From positions 5,602,501 through 5,666,500 of the forward strand of contig NC_085132.1 in the NCBI RefSeq assembly GCF_030269925.1: 64,000 nucleotides of DNA. The letters are read 5' to 3'. The DNA is from Bombyx mori. Taxonomy: Eukaryota > Arthropoda > Insecta > Lepidoptera > Bombycidae. The notes beneath the pieces are model-generated. The model saw only the letters and a program-made list of their open reading frames with translations, ran no database searches and had not been told where the DNA came from. Position 1 is the stretch's first letter; every line of letters begins with the position of its first letter. A program made the translations under genes and the position numbers. Of the stretch, positions 53,563 through 64,000 are shown one piece after another.

Positions 53563-53981
53563 CTAGAGGTCCCGCAGTAGTCGAAATTCGACTATAATTA
53601 ATTGGAATTGTTAGTTTGTACACTATTATGATTGTATTTTATACTTCTATAATCACAAATTTCGCCAAGATTACACTATAAAAAATATTAACAAAGGCAA
53701 ACAATATTTAATCTATTCTCAATTTGACAACATACGTCAAGAACAAAAGATTGACAATAAATAGTATGCATGCGTGTGTGCGTCAAATATATGATATGTA
53801 GTGTGTGTAATGTTTTCTTTATTGATTTAATGTATCTTTTATGCATTATTTAAAAAAAATATTAGCATTGTGCACTTCTTCTCTATATTCTCTATAAGGA
53901 TGGAAAATTTCATACTCCTCTGTCCGCGCAATTTTCGTAAAAAGGGATACAAAGTTTTTGCTTCATGTATTAATATATAGA
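53563..53981 (-). mobile_element. Helitron-type element, family C
   Basis: The plus strand runs from CTAGAGGTCCCGCAGTAGTC to TATTAATATATAGA; 419 bases, the best complete copy of the family. Confidence 0.8.
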
Positions 53982-54282
53982 TAATGTTTCCAGGCAAGAC
54001 TGAGTTTCGCACGTTAAAACAAACTTTGTTAATCTCGCCAATTTATTTAAGTTCACTTTTGTGTTGAAGCTATAAGGTTTTTTGTCGTTTAGCAGAAAAT
54101 ATAGTTTTATTTTTGAGAACTGCATCTTTATTTTACGTTTAACTAAATGCTTAATTTCTTATTCTTCTCTTTTATAGTATGGCAATTGGCTGCTTGCGAT
54201 GCTATTATTGAAAGTAACGAATTTATAGAATCTATGAATATCTATAATAAATTAAAAATGGAGCTTAATGAAATGCAGTTCA

Positions 54283-54435
54283 TCTATATATCTATCTATT
54301 TTGTTTTTTTTGTTTTCCCTTTGATGTATCCCCCGTCGGACGGATTCCTTTTGTTGGTTTTAAGTTTATTGTAAACAAAAGTGTAGGTCTTTTATTTATC
54401 GATTGAGGCACTACGAAGTCTGCCGGGTCATCTAG
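54283..54435 (+). mobile_element. Helitron-type element, family A, internally deleted
   Basis: Starts TCTATATATCTATC and ends GGGTCATCTAG; keeps only the terminal parts of the 290-base family. Confidence 0.72.
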
Positions 54436-54589
54436 TTTTTTAAATAAAATTCATTTTTATTGCGAATTATCGCCAGCCACACGTTTTTAATTTTATGTTA
54501 TTATTTTTCATTAAATTACGTTTCATATTGCCAGTATTTGTTACGCCAACTTCATAGGTAAAGTCTTATTATTTACTCACATAGTTTAG

Positions 54590-54811
54590 AAGCTTGTTCC
54601 AGTGGCAGTGGAAACGACGGGTGTGTGGAGTTCGGAGGCCAAAAAGTTAATTGCCGCAATTGGCCACCGCCTCAGAGGGCAAGGCCACGTTCCTCGGTCT
54701 GGGTTGTACCTGGTTCAGAGATTATCCATTGCCATACAGCGTGGCAATGCTGCTAGCGTAATGGGTACTTTCGGGCCGGGTGCGATCCAGAGTGGCTTGT
54801 TTGACTAGCCG
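54590..54811 (+). pseudogene. C-terminal fragment of a LINE-type protein
   Basis: The plus frame reads LVPVAVETTGVW and then SSEAKKLIAAIGHRLRGQG, ending in RLSIAIQRGNAASVMGTF and a stop. This pattern recurs at the C-terminus of non-LTR retrotransposon ORFs in many animals, from memory. The clade is uncertain and no reverse-transcriptase motif is left. Confidence 0.55.
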
Positions 54812-55205
54812 ATGCCTACGCGCGCATTGCTGTTAGCGTGGACCTTTATGTTACTTATGACGACGCTTGCAGCTGAAAGTACTAGGCGGCACTGAAAATT
54901 TCGGGAATTAACGAAGCGACACAACGTTACTATTTAAAAATGTATTAATTGCTTTTCGAAGTATTCTCCGCGAAATTTGACACATTTTTCCATACGATGG
55001 AACCAATCATTGAAGCAACCATTCCATTCGGAAGTTGGAGTCTCCAAAATGGCCGTTTTGTAGGCGTCCACAGCTTCTTCAGGTGATGAAAATATCTGTC
55101 CACGCAATTTATTCTTTATTTTAGGGAAAGTATAGAAATCATTAGGGCTTAGGTCGGGGCTGTACGGCGGATGGTCTAATAATTCTATGTTTTCTTGCTC
55201 TAAAA

Positions 55206-58200
55206 ACTGTTTTTTTTTTTTTATTGCCCTTGTAGGCAGACGAGCATACGGCCCACCTGATGGTGAGTGGTTACCGTCGCTCATGGACTTCAGCAATGCC
55301 AGGGGCAGAGCCAAGCCGCTGCCTATCGCTTAATACTCTCCACAAACCTCTTTTAAAGAAGGACATGTCATAGCGCTCGGGAAACACCGTGGAGGGGAGC
55401 TCATTCCATAGCCGGATGGTACGTGGCAGAAAAGACCTCTGGAAACGCACTGTCGATGACCGCAGTGGCTCCAGGTAGTATGGATGAACTCTACTCCGGT
55501 GGCGGGCGGTGCGATGGTAAAAACGAGATGCCGGTATCATCTCGAACAATTCCTCAGAGCACTCCCCATGGAACATTCGGTACAAAATACAGAAGGAACC
55601 GAAGTCCCTCCGCAGACCCAAAGGTTCCAAACGATCCGCGAGAATGGGATTATCGACGATTCGAACGGCCCTCCTCTGTATGGAGTCAAATGGAAGAAGT
55701 TGGTATTTGGGAGCCCCGGCCCAGAGATGGGAACAGTACTCCACGCGAGGCCGGACTTGTGCTTTATAAAGCAAAAGTCTTTGTCCAGGCGTGAAATACC
55801 GCTTCGCTCTGTTGAGGACTCCCAGCATTTTGGACGCCAACTTGGCTTTGCCTTCCAAATGACTCCGAAATTGGACATCACTCGAAATGTCGACCCCAAG
55901 TATCCCGATGCTCGCGGAAGGTTGTAGGGATACTCCTTGGAATTGCGGCGCCATGACAAAGGGGTCCTTCTTCGCAGTGAACGCGCAAACTTGTGTCTTC
56001 AACGGGTTGAATTGAACTAAGTTCGATTCACCCCACTCGGAGACTCGCCCCAGAGAGTTCTCCACTTCAGACACAAGTTTTGATCGTCTCTCTTGCACCA
56101 CGCTCCGAGAAAGACTCTGATGGCCGATATATCGCGCATCCCCCGTGCTGTCATCCGCATAGCAATGCATGCCATCAATAGACAGCATGTCATTGATATA
56201 CAGGATGAAAAGCGTGGGGGAGAGCACCGAACCTTGTGGAACGCCAGCATTAATGGTCATGGTATCAGAACAATCACCGTCCTACACCACCGTGATGCTC
56301 CGCCCATCCAGAAAGCTAGCGATCCACTTGCAGAGACCCTCGGGGATTCCGTAAGATGGTAGCTTCGACAGAAGCGCCCTATGCCAGACCCTGTCGAAGG
56401 CCTTCGCGATATCAAGGCTCACAGCAAGAGCCTCGCCCTTGCTCTCCAAGGCTTCAGCCCACCTGTGAGTAAGGTATACAAGAAGATCGCCAGCTGAACG
56501 ACCGTGACGGAAACCGTACTGTCGGTCACTGATCAGCTGGCGATCTTCAAGATACTTCAGGAGTTGTGTGTTTATTATTCGCTCCATCACCTTGGAAAGC
56601 AAGGAAGTTATCGCGATAGGCCTATAGCTCGATGGGTCCGACCGGTCACCCTTCTTGGGGATAGGGTGGACGTGGGCGGTCTTCCATGAAGACGGAACCC
56701 TGTTAGTGCAATAAGAGAGGCGATACAAACGCGTTAGCGCAGGCGTCAGCTCAGGGGCGCACTTTTTCAGAACCACTGCGGGGATGCCGTCTGGCCCACT
56801 CGACTTATGGACGTCCAGGAGTCGGAGCTCCCGCCTGACTGCACACTGTGTGAAGCAGATTTCCGGCAGGGAGCTATCACACCGGGGGATATTCGGTGGT
56901 GTGGCACCCCTGTCGTCCACAGTCGAGTTCGAGGCGAAGAGTTTGACCAGAAGGTCAGCCTTCTCTTTCGCACTGTGGGCCAGAGTGTCATCGGACTTGC
57001 GCAGTGGTGGGAGACTAGACCTGCAAAAGTTTCCTTCTGCAGCTTTGGCGAGCGACCAAAAAGCACGGCTCCCAGAGGGATAGCTCTTTAGTCGCTCGCC
57101 AACTCTAGCAACGTGCTCCGACTTCGCCTTGGCAATTACCTTCTTGTAGGACCTGGAGGCGGCGTTATATTTCCGCCTTTCCTCTGAGATGTTAGGATCC
57201 CGACGCCTCCTGGCATCATCCCGTGCCACGTATGCGGACCGCTTGAGGTGTGCAGCATCCCTGCTGGCATTGTTATACCAGGGTCTGCTGCGACCCCCAA
57301 CGGGCACTTCAGAAGAGGGAACAAACAATTCCATCCCCTGGAGCACCACGTCTTTAAGACGGTCCGCACAGACGTCAGGATCAGCAGAGGAAAAGCAGAA
57401 CCGCCCCCATGGGTAGGATGCGTAAAATTCACGCAATCCATCCCAATCTGCTGACATATACCGCCAAACTCTTCGATACCCGGTCGTCGTTCGACGACCA
57501 GGACGAGAGAGTGGTACGGCAGCACGGATAAGGCAGTGATCGGACGATCCAAGCGGAGCGTCGACCACCACACTGTATCCGGCCGGATCCGTGGTCAGCA
57601 GAAGGTCCAACAGAGAAGGCTCGTGCCCCTCGATATCTGGGACACGGGTGGGCTGTGTCACCAGCTGGGAGAAGCCGTAGGCCAAGGCGAAATCGTAGGC
57701 AGTCCGACCCGGGAGGTCAGTGGTTCTGGACCCCAACCACTCTTGGTGGTGAGCGTTAAAGTCTCCAAGAACCACCACCTCCGCAGATGGGTACTGCTCA
57801 AGCACGCGGTTAGTCCCCTCTTGCACATGCTCTATCAGAGCTGCACCTGCATCACTGCTGTGGGACCTGTACAGGCACGCGTAGACTCGGGTACAACCCC
57901 CGTGATCTACGCGCAGCCACAGGAGGGACAGGTCCCGTTGTTCGAGGCCTCGTAGACGGCGACAACAAACATCAGCCCGGACGAATACACACACCCCGGC
58001 TTTACGCAGGAAGTTGTGCTCCAATACGTAGCCGGGGTATTCAAGGTAAGAGGTATCATCCGGAGCAGATATCTGTGTCTCCGTCAGAAACAGTAGGGCA
58101 GGCTGCGCCGTCTCAAGGTGGTGGTGTACGGCGTCAAGGTTGCTATGTAGGCCCCTGACATTGCTGAAATCCACATTAAATGTGGAATAGGGGATCGCCG

Positions 58201-58435
58201 ATATAGCCCTTTTTCTTTTTCTTATTTTCATTTTGTTTTTTGGAGAGTGGGATAAGGTGAGGTAGGATGTTCGGAGTGAAAACATGACAACACCTGAATA
58301 AAGCGCGGAACATAGTGTGCGGTCGATCACGGGTTCCGTGAGAGTCCGACGCAGGGCATGGAAGGGCCCCCAGTCCACCCTGCGTACGATCGCCGGGATC
58401 CACTCCGGTCTCCGACTCCGGCACGACGACCGTTT
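55206..58435 (-). mobile_element. Jockey-type LINE inserted in the mariner
   Basis: Minus-strand LINE: a short GC-rich leader, a complete endonuclease/reverse-transcriptase ORF, and a 3' end with GGCAGCGGCTTGGCTCTGCC and GTAGGCAGACG-type blocks, closing in AAT and a 13-A run (55203-55215 region). The mariner bases AAAAC occur on both sides and are consistent with a short target duplication, although the A-tail hides its exact length. No ORF1 is evident. Confidence 0.88.
55271..58236 (-). pseudogene. Jockey-type LINE ORF2 with a single in-frame stop
   Basis: A likely start is ATG at about 58236 (MKIRKRKRAIS), because the frame upstream reads into mariner. The endonuclease follows: NVRGLHSNLDAV, LFLTETQ, VVVLGDFNAHHQEW and the catalytic GSSDHCLI. 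The reverse transcriptase has YRPIAITSLLSKVMER, SLDIAKAFDRVWH, a TAG stop at 56284-56282, then NAGVPQGSVLSPTLF and MHCYADDST with the catalytic pair, LGVDISSDVQF, and a C-terminus ending in LRRDFGSF and RLWNELPSTVFP. The codons on both sides of the TAG are in one frame, so only this stop interrupts about 990 residues. Confidence 0.88.
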
Positions 58436-59389
58436 TGTTCTGTGCGCGGTGTGAGAACTCGCATTGTCTTGATGGAGGATGATGCGGCGGTTGCAGTTCT
58501 CTTTACGGAGTTCAGAAACGACCTGTGGCAAACAAATGCTAGCATACCATTCTGCATTAACCGTTCTTTATCCCTCAAGAGGAATAGTCGTAACATAGCC
58601 GGTTTTGGAGACAAACGTGGCCACCATTTTTTTGCAACACTCCGTGAACGAACAATTTTTGTTGGCTTTAACTCATTTTCGAACACCCAAACTCGTGACT
58701 GGTTTTTTGTTTCGGGTTCGTATGCGTATATCCAGGATTCGTCACCTGATACAATGTTGTATACAGCATTTGAGGATCCTGCGTGGAATCTTTCGAGAGT
58801 TCTGACGCACCAAGTAACACGAGCCGCTTTTTGCTTTTCACAGAGCGAATGCGGTATCCATCGGGAAAACAACTTTTTTACACCTAATTGTTCATGCAAG
58901 ATTATTTGTATTTGACCCATGCCAATGTCTAAAGTTGCCTGAATTTCGCGGTATGTCACATGTCGATCTTCCTCAATCAGCTTACGCACAGCATCAACGT
59001 TTTCTTGGGTGACTGCAGTTTTTGGACGACCTTGACGGGGATCATCACTGAGCTTGTCCACGTTGAAACTCAGCAAACCAGCGATAAATTGTGGTTTTGG
59101 ATGGGGCTTCATCACCAAATGCAGAAATCATCCGGTCAACACACTGTTTTTGTGTTAAACCACTTCGAAAGTCATAATAAATCATCGCTCTTGAATTTTC
59201 TCGAGTCAATTCCATTTTCTCAACGACTAAACAAGTTTGACAAAACCTCGTGACAAGACCGAGGATCTTTTTTTAAATAAATAAATGGTATTCGATTTTT
59301 AAAACCAAGGAGTTTTCAATTAAAAAGATTTTAATATGACAGGAACAGTGGAAATATTCCATTCCCGATACTTTTAGTGCAGCCCTCGT

Positions 59390-60192
59390 AAGTATTGTAC
59401 TTTTTGACGAAGCATGTTGCTGATAACTTTATTTCTGTAATCTGACAAAGCGTGTTGCGGATAATAACATGCACTTTTAGGTTAGGAATGTTGTGTTCTT
59501 TTTTTTTTAATAAATAAATTAATTATGACTTAGAACATTGTTGTACATATTAAAAATAAAAAAAAATAAAAAAAAGTTTAGAAGTATTGTGTAATATATA
59601 AAAAATGAATCATCCTTTTCAAAACAACCCTTTCAAAGTATAATGCAAGATCTAAGAGTTATTGTTAAAGTTTTGAATCTGAATCAAAACTCTCTCACTA
59701 TCCTAGACGCTCGTACAAAGTCTGGAGTCACGTCAGAAACATTCAACCTAACGATGCAATGGTGAAATATACAACTATGAAATTCTACCAACCGCAAGAT
59801 CTTTTTTAATTATTTATTGGCTAATTAAAAGAACGAAAACCGTTATTGCTGTTTTTGGAATTGAGTACCCGAGAGACCTTGTGGATTGATATATAATTTT
59901 GAGTTCTCTTGTAAATTAGTTAATGTTAATTTATAATGTAAATTATAGACGCGATATTAAACCGTAGAAGTAGTTTTATTAAGTGCAATTTGCTTTGTCG
60001 TTATCGATTGCCGCTTATAGCATAGATCTTTCCAGAAATACGCTAAGTTTCAGTATTAACAAAAATAAAAATAAATTTGATAAAGGGCAGTATTCGTACT
60101 AAATAATTCATATTTCTAATGGAATTAAAGAAGACAACGATAAATAATATAATTCCTTCATTGATTAAGTTTCTAACGTCTCTGTACTACGA
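59390..60192. other. Unassigned AT-rich DNA
   Basis: No gene or repeat recognised. Confidence 0.4.
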
Positions 60193-60333
60193 CGTTTTTT
60201 AATGTGCTCGATAGCGTAAAAGTTAACTCAATTTTGTATGCCCTCGCAACAGCGCTCCTAACGGCAAACGTAGGCAAACGTTCCATCTCCAAATTTGAGT
60301 TAACTTTTACGCTATCGAGAACGTTAAAAAACT
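60193..60333. mobile_element. Small MITE with about 40-base terminal inverted repeats
   Basis: Left GTTTTTTAATGTGCTCGATA and GCGTAAAAGTTAACTCAA are matched inversely at the right end (TTGAGTTAACTTTTACGC, TATCGAGAACGTTAAAAAAC). A core of 25 bases pairs perfectly. 141 bases in all. Confidence 0.85.
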
Positions 60334-61125
60334 CCCGCTATATAGTCATACTGACGTTACAGAAGCGCATAGTTCAAACCGGTATACATTACTGCTTCGC
60401 TGCAACACACACAAGGTGATGTAACCTCTTGTGAGTCCGCGCGAACTCAAATTACCCCCAACACCACTAGTTATACTTGTTCCGTATATTTTCGGTATCT
60501 AGAACATTGGGCAAAAAAATCTTTTAAGGCCGTTAAAGTATATAGTTTATTCACAAAAAAATCTAAGGCTTAAATGGCAACGTCAATTTTGAAACCAATA
60601 GCTGCCTATAACGTTATGATTCTCGTTATACCTAGTTATATGCGTATAAAAAATACACAAATTCGTTTAATTCGCCCATAACTATTTTAGTCTCAACTCG
60701 GTGCTATGTGAGAACCAAAGTACAAGTACAAGGTTTCAAATTCAATCGGATAAATGTCACGCGACCGAATAAAATACGAACCAAGAAACATATAAATATT
60801 AGGGTGTTTGTTACCAAAAAAAATTCTTACTAAATTAACCCATTCTGAAATAGTGTTGATTTACGCAACCATAGTTTCTCGATAACGAGCCGACGTGGGA
60901 ATATTTGAAAAATATTTTTGCTCGATATAAATTACCGTTACTAGTTTCATCACTGGAAGGGTTGTCACTTCGACCACTCGATTGATCCAAGTTCTATAAT
61001 CTTATGAATAATTGAAAGCGATAATCGTATGAAGCACTCACAAATTCACATATTACGATAAACTCACCGCTGTACTAATATATGCGAGAAAATTCTTTAT
61101 AAATCAACTCTTATTTCATGACGAA
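60334..61125. other. Unassigned; faint Bm1-like scrap at about 60380-60450
   Basis: CATTACTGCTTCGCTGC and CCTCTTGTGAGTCCGCGCG resemble Bm1 pieces. Nothing else seen. Confidence 0.4.
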
Positions 61126-61128
61126 GAC

Positions 61129-61199
61129 ACACACACACGCACACACACACACGCACACACACACACACACACACACACGCACATGCACACACACACAAT
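61129..61199. repeat. (AC)n microsatellite
   Basis: An almost pure AC run of about 65 bases with a few G and T interruptions. Confidence 0.95.
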
Positions 61200-62533
61200 A
61201 CAATTTATCAATGTGTAAAGTTATTTAAGCAAATTTATTGCAAGATTACGTTGGCGAATTTGTTTTGTTCAAGTTTTAGATGGATTTAAGTGTTCGACTA
61301 TGTAATTTGCAAATCTCCAGCTGTTTTACGTGAAGTCATTGTTAGAGCTAGTTTAAATCTGTTTAAAATCTCTCACGCTAATTAATGAATTTTCATTGTG
61401 ATTTTATTCGTATTAAAATGAATAAAAACTATTTTGTGATTATCTTGATAATTAAGCAATTGCGTAAATAACAGTGAACAATGAATGTATTTTATGATAG
61501 ATACCTTAAAGAAGAAAGAGGATTAATTATGTTAATATTTTTTCTATGTGATTATCTAGTGTGTGTTCTGTTATTATGTAAGTTTTCCAATTATTATTTG
61601 GGTGCGTTTTTTAGTTGTAATTTAAGGGGCGGTCTTTTCTTTCGGTTACAATTCGAAGGAGTACATTCTAATATATGTGTTCATTTTTTAAAATGTCTTG
61701 AAGATAGCTGTCGATGTAAATATTTATAAAAAAAAATCGTGTGGCACTCGGGGACTGCCGCGGTAAAGCATAGCATTTTTTATCAATTTATGCAATTATA
61801 ATTAGACAATAATAGTTGAATATTAAAACAAAAATAAAATAAGACCACGCTATATTTATAAACATTAACAAAAGTAAAACATTAACTGTTCTCACACTCA
61901 TAAGCTAGACCGCGCGAGAGAGAGATGGGCAGACTTTTTATGATCCGTATGCAGTGCGACGTTACGCCGCGCGCTTGTTCACAAACACTACACAAGCGCA
62001 ACGTCTGAATGTGTTGAACGCGAGCTATATGGTAGGCGGAGTGGGGGTGTTAGGTTTTATTTTCGTTACGGAATTTCTCGATTCGGTCGCCGCGCTCAAA
62101 GCCCACGATAAAACCTATGCAATATCTTAAAAAGTATCCTTGCTGGATAAACTGGCCTAAGGATTCCTTTTATTACAGATCATGAAATGCTTTCGGTTCG
62201 GTGTGACACAATAAACCTCCGTATGTATTAAGAGGCGAATTGAGTAGGTAGCTGTGGAGCTTCAACGTTCAATGATAGTGTCTGACACGCAGCGATTTCC
62301 CTAACCATTCTTGGTTACTCGGATAATGCATTTAGCATTTCTAAAGCAACAATGAGATCGTTGGCTCTATTCTTAGTTTAGGTTCAATTCATAATTGGAA
62401 TTTTAGTTACATATAATATTTTGAAATGTTTTTATTTATTAGGGATACATTTCGATACATCGAAATCTATATTGGAGCTTTCGCACCTTGGGTTTATAAA
62501 CAGGAAAAACACTCTTTGCCTTACTCACTTTTG
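61200..62533. other. Unassigned DNA
   Basis: An 82-residue ORF at 61481-61729 has no recognisable domain and base use like its surroundings; I do not call it a gene. A GC-richer patch at 61905-62110 is unexplained. Confidence 0.4.
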
Positions 62534-62950
62534 AAGTCGTCGTGGCCTAAAGGATAAGACGTCCGGTGCATTCGTATCTAGCACCGGTGTTCGAATCCCG
62601 CTGGCAGGTATCAATTTTTCTAATGAAATACGTACTTAACAAATGTTCACGATTGACTTCCACGGTGAAGGAATAGCATCGTGTAATAAAACTTAAGCCC
62701 GCAAAATTATAATTTGCATAATTACTGGTGGTAGGACCTCTTGTGAGTCCGCACGGGTAGGTACCACCACGCTCTGCCTATTTCTGCCGTGAAGCAGTAA
62801 TGTGTTTCGGTTTGAAGGGCGGGGCAGCCGTTGTACTGTAAAAAACTAAGACCTTAGAACTCATATCTCAAGGTGGGTGGTGGCATTTACGTTGTAGATG
62901 TCTATGGGCTCCGGTAACCACTTAACATCAGGTGGACCGTGAGCTTTTCA
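62534..62950 (+). repeat. Nearly full-length Bm1 SINE
   Basis: Head CGTCGTGGCCTAAAGGATAA, B-box GGTGTTCGAATCCCGC, and the body through CCACTTAACATCAGGTGG and GTGAGC; the terminal AAGCAATAAA is lost. Confidence 0.93.
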
Positions 62951-63351
62951 TTCATGAATACGTTAACTACAAAAAGATTTAAAATAATCTCCATGCTTTG
63001 GCTTTTGTTATCTTCAGAACTAAACTTTCCACTAAAACCATTATGTTGAGAACCGTTTTCTCGACATTTTCTAATAGACACTTAAAAAAAGTAATCGTAA
63101 ATTTCGCGAGCTTCGTAATAGTGCACGGTGCCTTGTACCAAGTTTTCCAATATAAGTTGTAGGAGACAGTACGGTCGGTATTTATCAAACTTTCGCTGTA
63201 TGTCGCACATGATACGCTTACAGATAGTTTACACTATAACAGAAGTGTTTTTGTGTTGGAAAAAGAAAATCAAAATGTGAAGAAAAACAAAACTTTTGTA
63301 TATCAGTATATTTTGTGTAACAGCAAGAGGTTACATTTTTAAAAGAATAGT

Positions 63352-63512
63352 GTAGTATAGGGGGAAGATATCGACCGAAGAAGACATGGATGAAGTGTGT
63401 GAATGACGATATGAGAGAAGAAAGAGAGAGAAATGGAAAAGAAGAATTCGCTGTGCCGACCCCACGCACTGGGATAAGATGGAGACAAAGAAGAATTGTA
63501 GCAGAATACTAA
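63352..63512 (+). pseudogene. RTE-type LINE ORF C-terminal remnant
   Basis: The plus frame reads RYRPKKTWMKCVNDDMREE and ends, through a GIRWRQRRI stretch, at TAA 63510-63512. The RPKKTW...C...DDM pattern is the usual C-terminus of lepidopteran RTE-like endonuclease/reverse transcriptases, from memory. Only this tail is left. Confidence 0.65.
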
Positions 63513-63775
63513 ATAGTGCTTAGCGTAAATGTAATTTGATATATAACTATGTATAGTGAACTTACAAACCCAACTCGCAAACCCGGATACATTTATTCAT
63601 TTATACATACAAGGAACCCTTGTTGTTTGTTTTCTAAAACATAATCTAAAGAAGCATAATTTTTCTTACAGCATGAATTATCTGTCATTGTAACGTCCAC
63701 TAAAATATAAAAAAAAGACTCTTATTTAAAACAAACTGAAAAAACATTTATTTTATAGAATACTACTAGCTGACC

Positions 63776-64000
63776 CGGCAGACTTCGTAGTGCCTCAATC
63801 GATAAATAAAAGACCTAAACTTTTGTATAAAATAAACTTAAAAGAAACAAAAGGAATCCGTCCGACGGGGGACACATCAAAGGAAAAACAAAATTGTTAT
63901 TTTTATTTAATTCCGAGCATTTTCATATTTATCTACCTTTTAAACCTTCTCTGGACTACCACAAGTAACTCAAGACCAATATTAGCTAAATCGGTCCAGT
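63776..64000 (-). mobile_element. Helitron-type element, family A, cut by the window edge
   Basis: The plus strand starts CTAGCTGACCCGGCAGACTT, the inverse of the 3' end of 11185-11474, and stays similar to the last base of the window. Confidence 0.85.

Larger units (their letters stand above)
54934..59216 (-). pseudogene. mariner transposase, interrupted and frameshifted
   Basis: It starts at ATG 59216 (MELTRENSRAMIYYDFRSG). A frameshift near 59055 separates the N-terminal helix-turn-helix region from the part with SDDPRQGRP and the first catalytic Asp (SGDESWIYAYEPETK). Another frame break lies near 58620. The second Asp (LHQDNASSH) sits just before the LINE insertion. The coding sequence resumes at 55205 with FLEQENIELLDHPPYSPDL and SPNDFYTFPK with the third Asp. 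There are 34 residues between the last two Asps across the insertion, giving DD34D. It cannot make a working enzyme. Confidence 0.9.
54883..59389 (-). mobile_element. mariner (DD34D) transposon split by a Jockey-type LINE
   Basis: The outer ends are inverted: GGCACTGAAAATTTCGGGAA at the left and, read inversely, GCACTAAAAGTATCGGGAAT at the right, each beside TA. The mariner parts are about 54883-55205 and 58436-59389. Together they would make an element near 1.3 kb, the family norm. The insert occupies 55206-58435. Confidence 0.88.

Noticed and set aside
61129..61199. AC-rich tract as a functional element
   Set aside because: Ordinary dinucleotide microsatellite.
61481..61729. 82-residue ORF as a small gene
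   Set aside because: No domain, no splice or promoter support, and composition equal to the surrounding DNA.
1..64000. CRISPR array, prokaryotic operon or ribosomal RNA gene
   Set aside because: No regularly spaced direct repeats, no operon-like gene spacing and no rRNA text; the DNA is eukaryotic with introns and retrotransposons.

Overview
The window is lepidopteran nuclear DNA, almost certainly silkworm (Bombyx). At least fifteen copies or fragments of the Bm1 SINE lie along it, together with R1-, Jockey-, CR1- and RTE-type LINE pieces, maT and mariner DNA transposons and many small TC...CTAG Helitron-type elements. This assignment rests on repeat content and on intron/exon structure read by eye, not on a database search.

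The only host genes I can support are three tandem, same-strand C-type lectin genes at 5556-10177, 11031-17249 and 22694-28349. Each has six exons with every intron in phase 1. Each encodes a secreted protein of about 312-314 residues: signal peptide, first carbohydrate-recognition domain (CRD) split over exons 2-4, second CRD split over exons 5-6, and the same C-terminal tail. This is the layout of lepidopteran immulectins, soluble pattern-recognition lectins of haemolymph. Genes 1 and 2 are a recent duplication that includes promoter and introns; gene 3 is an older relative. Gene 1 differs from the others in the sugar-binding triplet of CRD2 (EPS, not EPN).

The rest is a repeat landscape. 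1-1627: end of a Jockey-type LINE. 1628-5200: AT-rich DNA with LINE and SINE scraps. 5200-28350: lectin cluster with introns full of insertions; comparing paralogous introns orders those insertions in time. 18916-20213: broken maT transposon. 28350-37000: SINEs, Helitrons, LINE tails and a TIR element. 37100-38398: maT transposon with an intact 346-residue DD37D transposase. 40372-45379: R1-clade LINE with an intact 1060-residue ORF2 and a 5'-truncated ORF1, joined by a TAATG stop/start overlap and flanked by a 13-bp duplication. 45970-48160: broken CR1-like LINE. 48200-54600: SINEs, Helitrons, MITEs. 54883-59389: mariner split by a Jockey-type LINE. 59390-64000: mostly unassigned AT-rich DNA with a TIR element, a microsatellite, one Bm1 and an RTE remnant.

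I found no evidence of a wholly new biological system. The most useful observations are the dated insertions in the lectin paralogues (an R1 insertion that duplicated a splice donor; LTR-type repeats abutting two splice acceptors), the EPS/EPN difference, and the apparently intact maT transposase.
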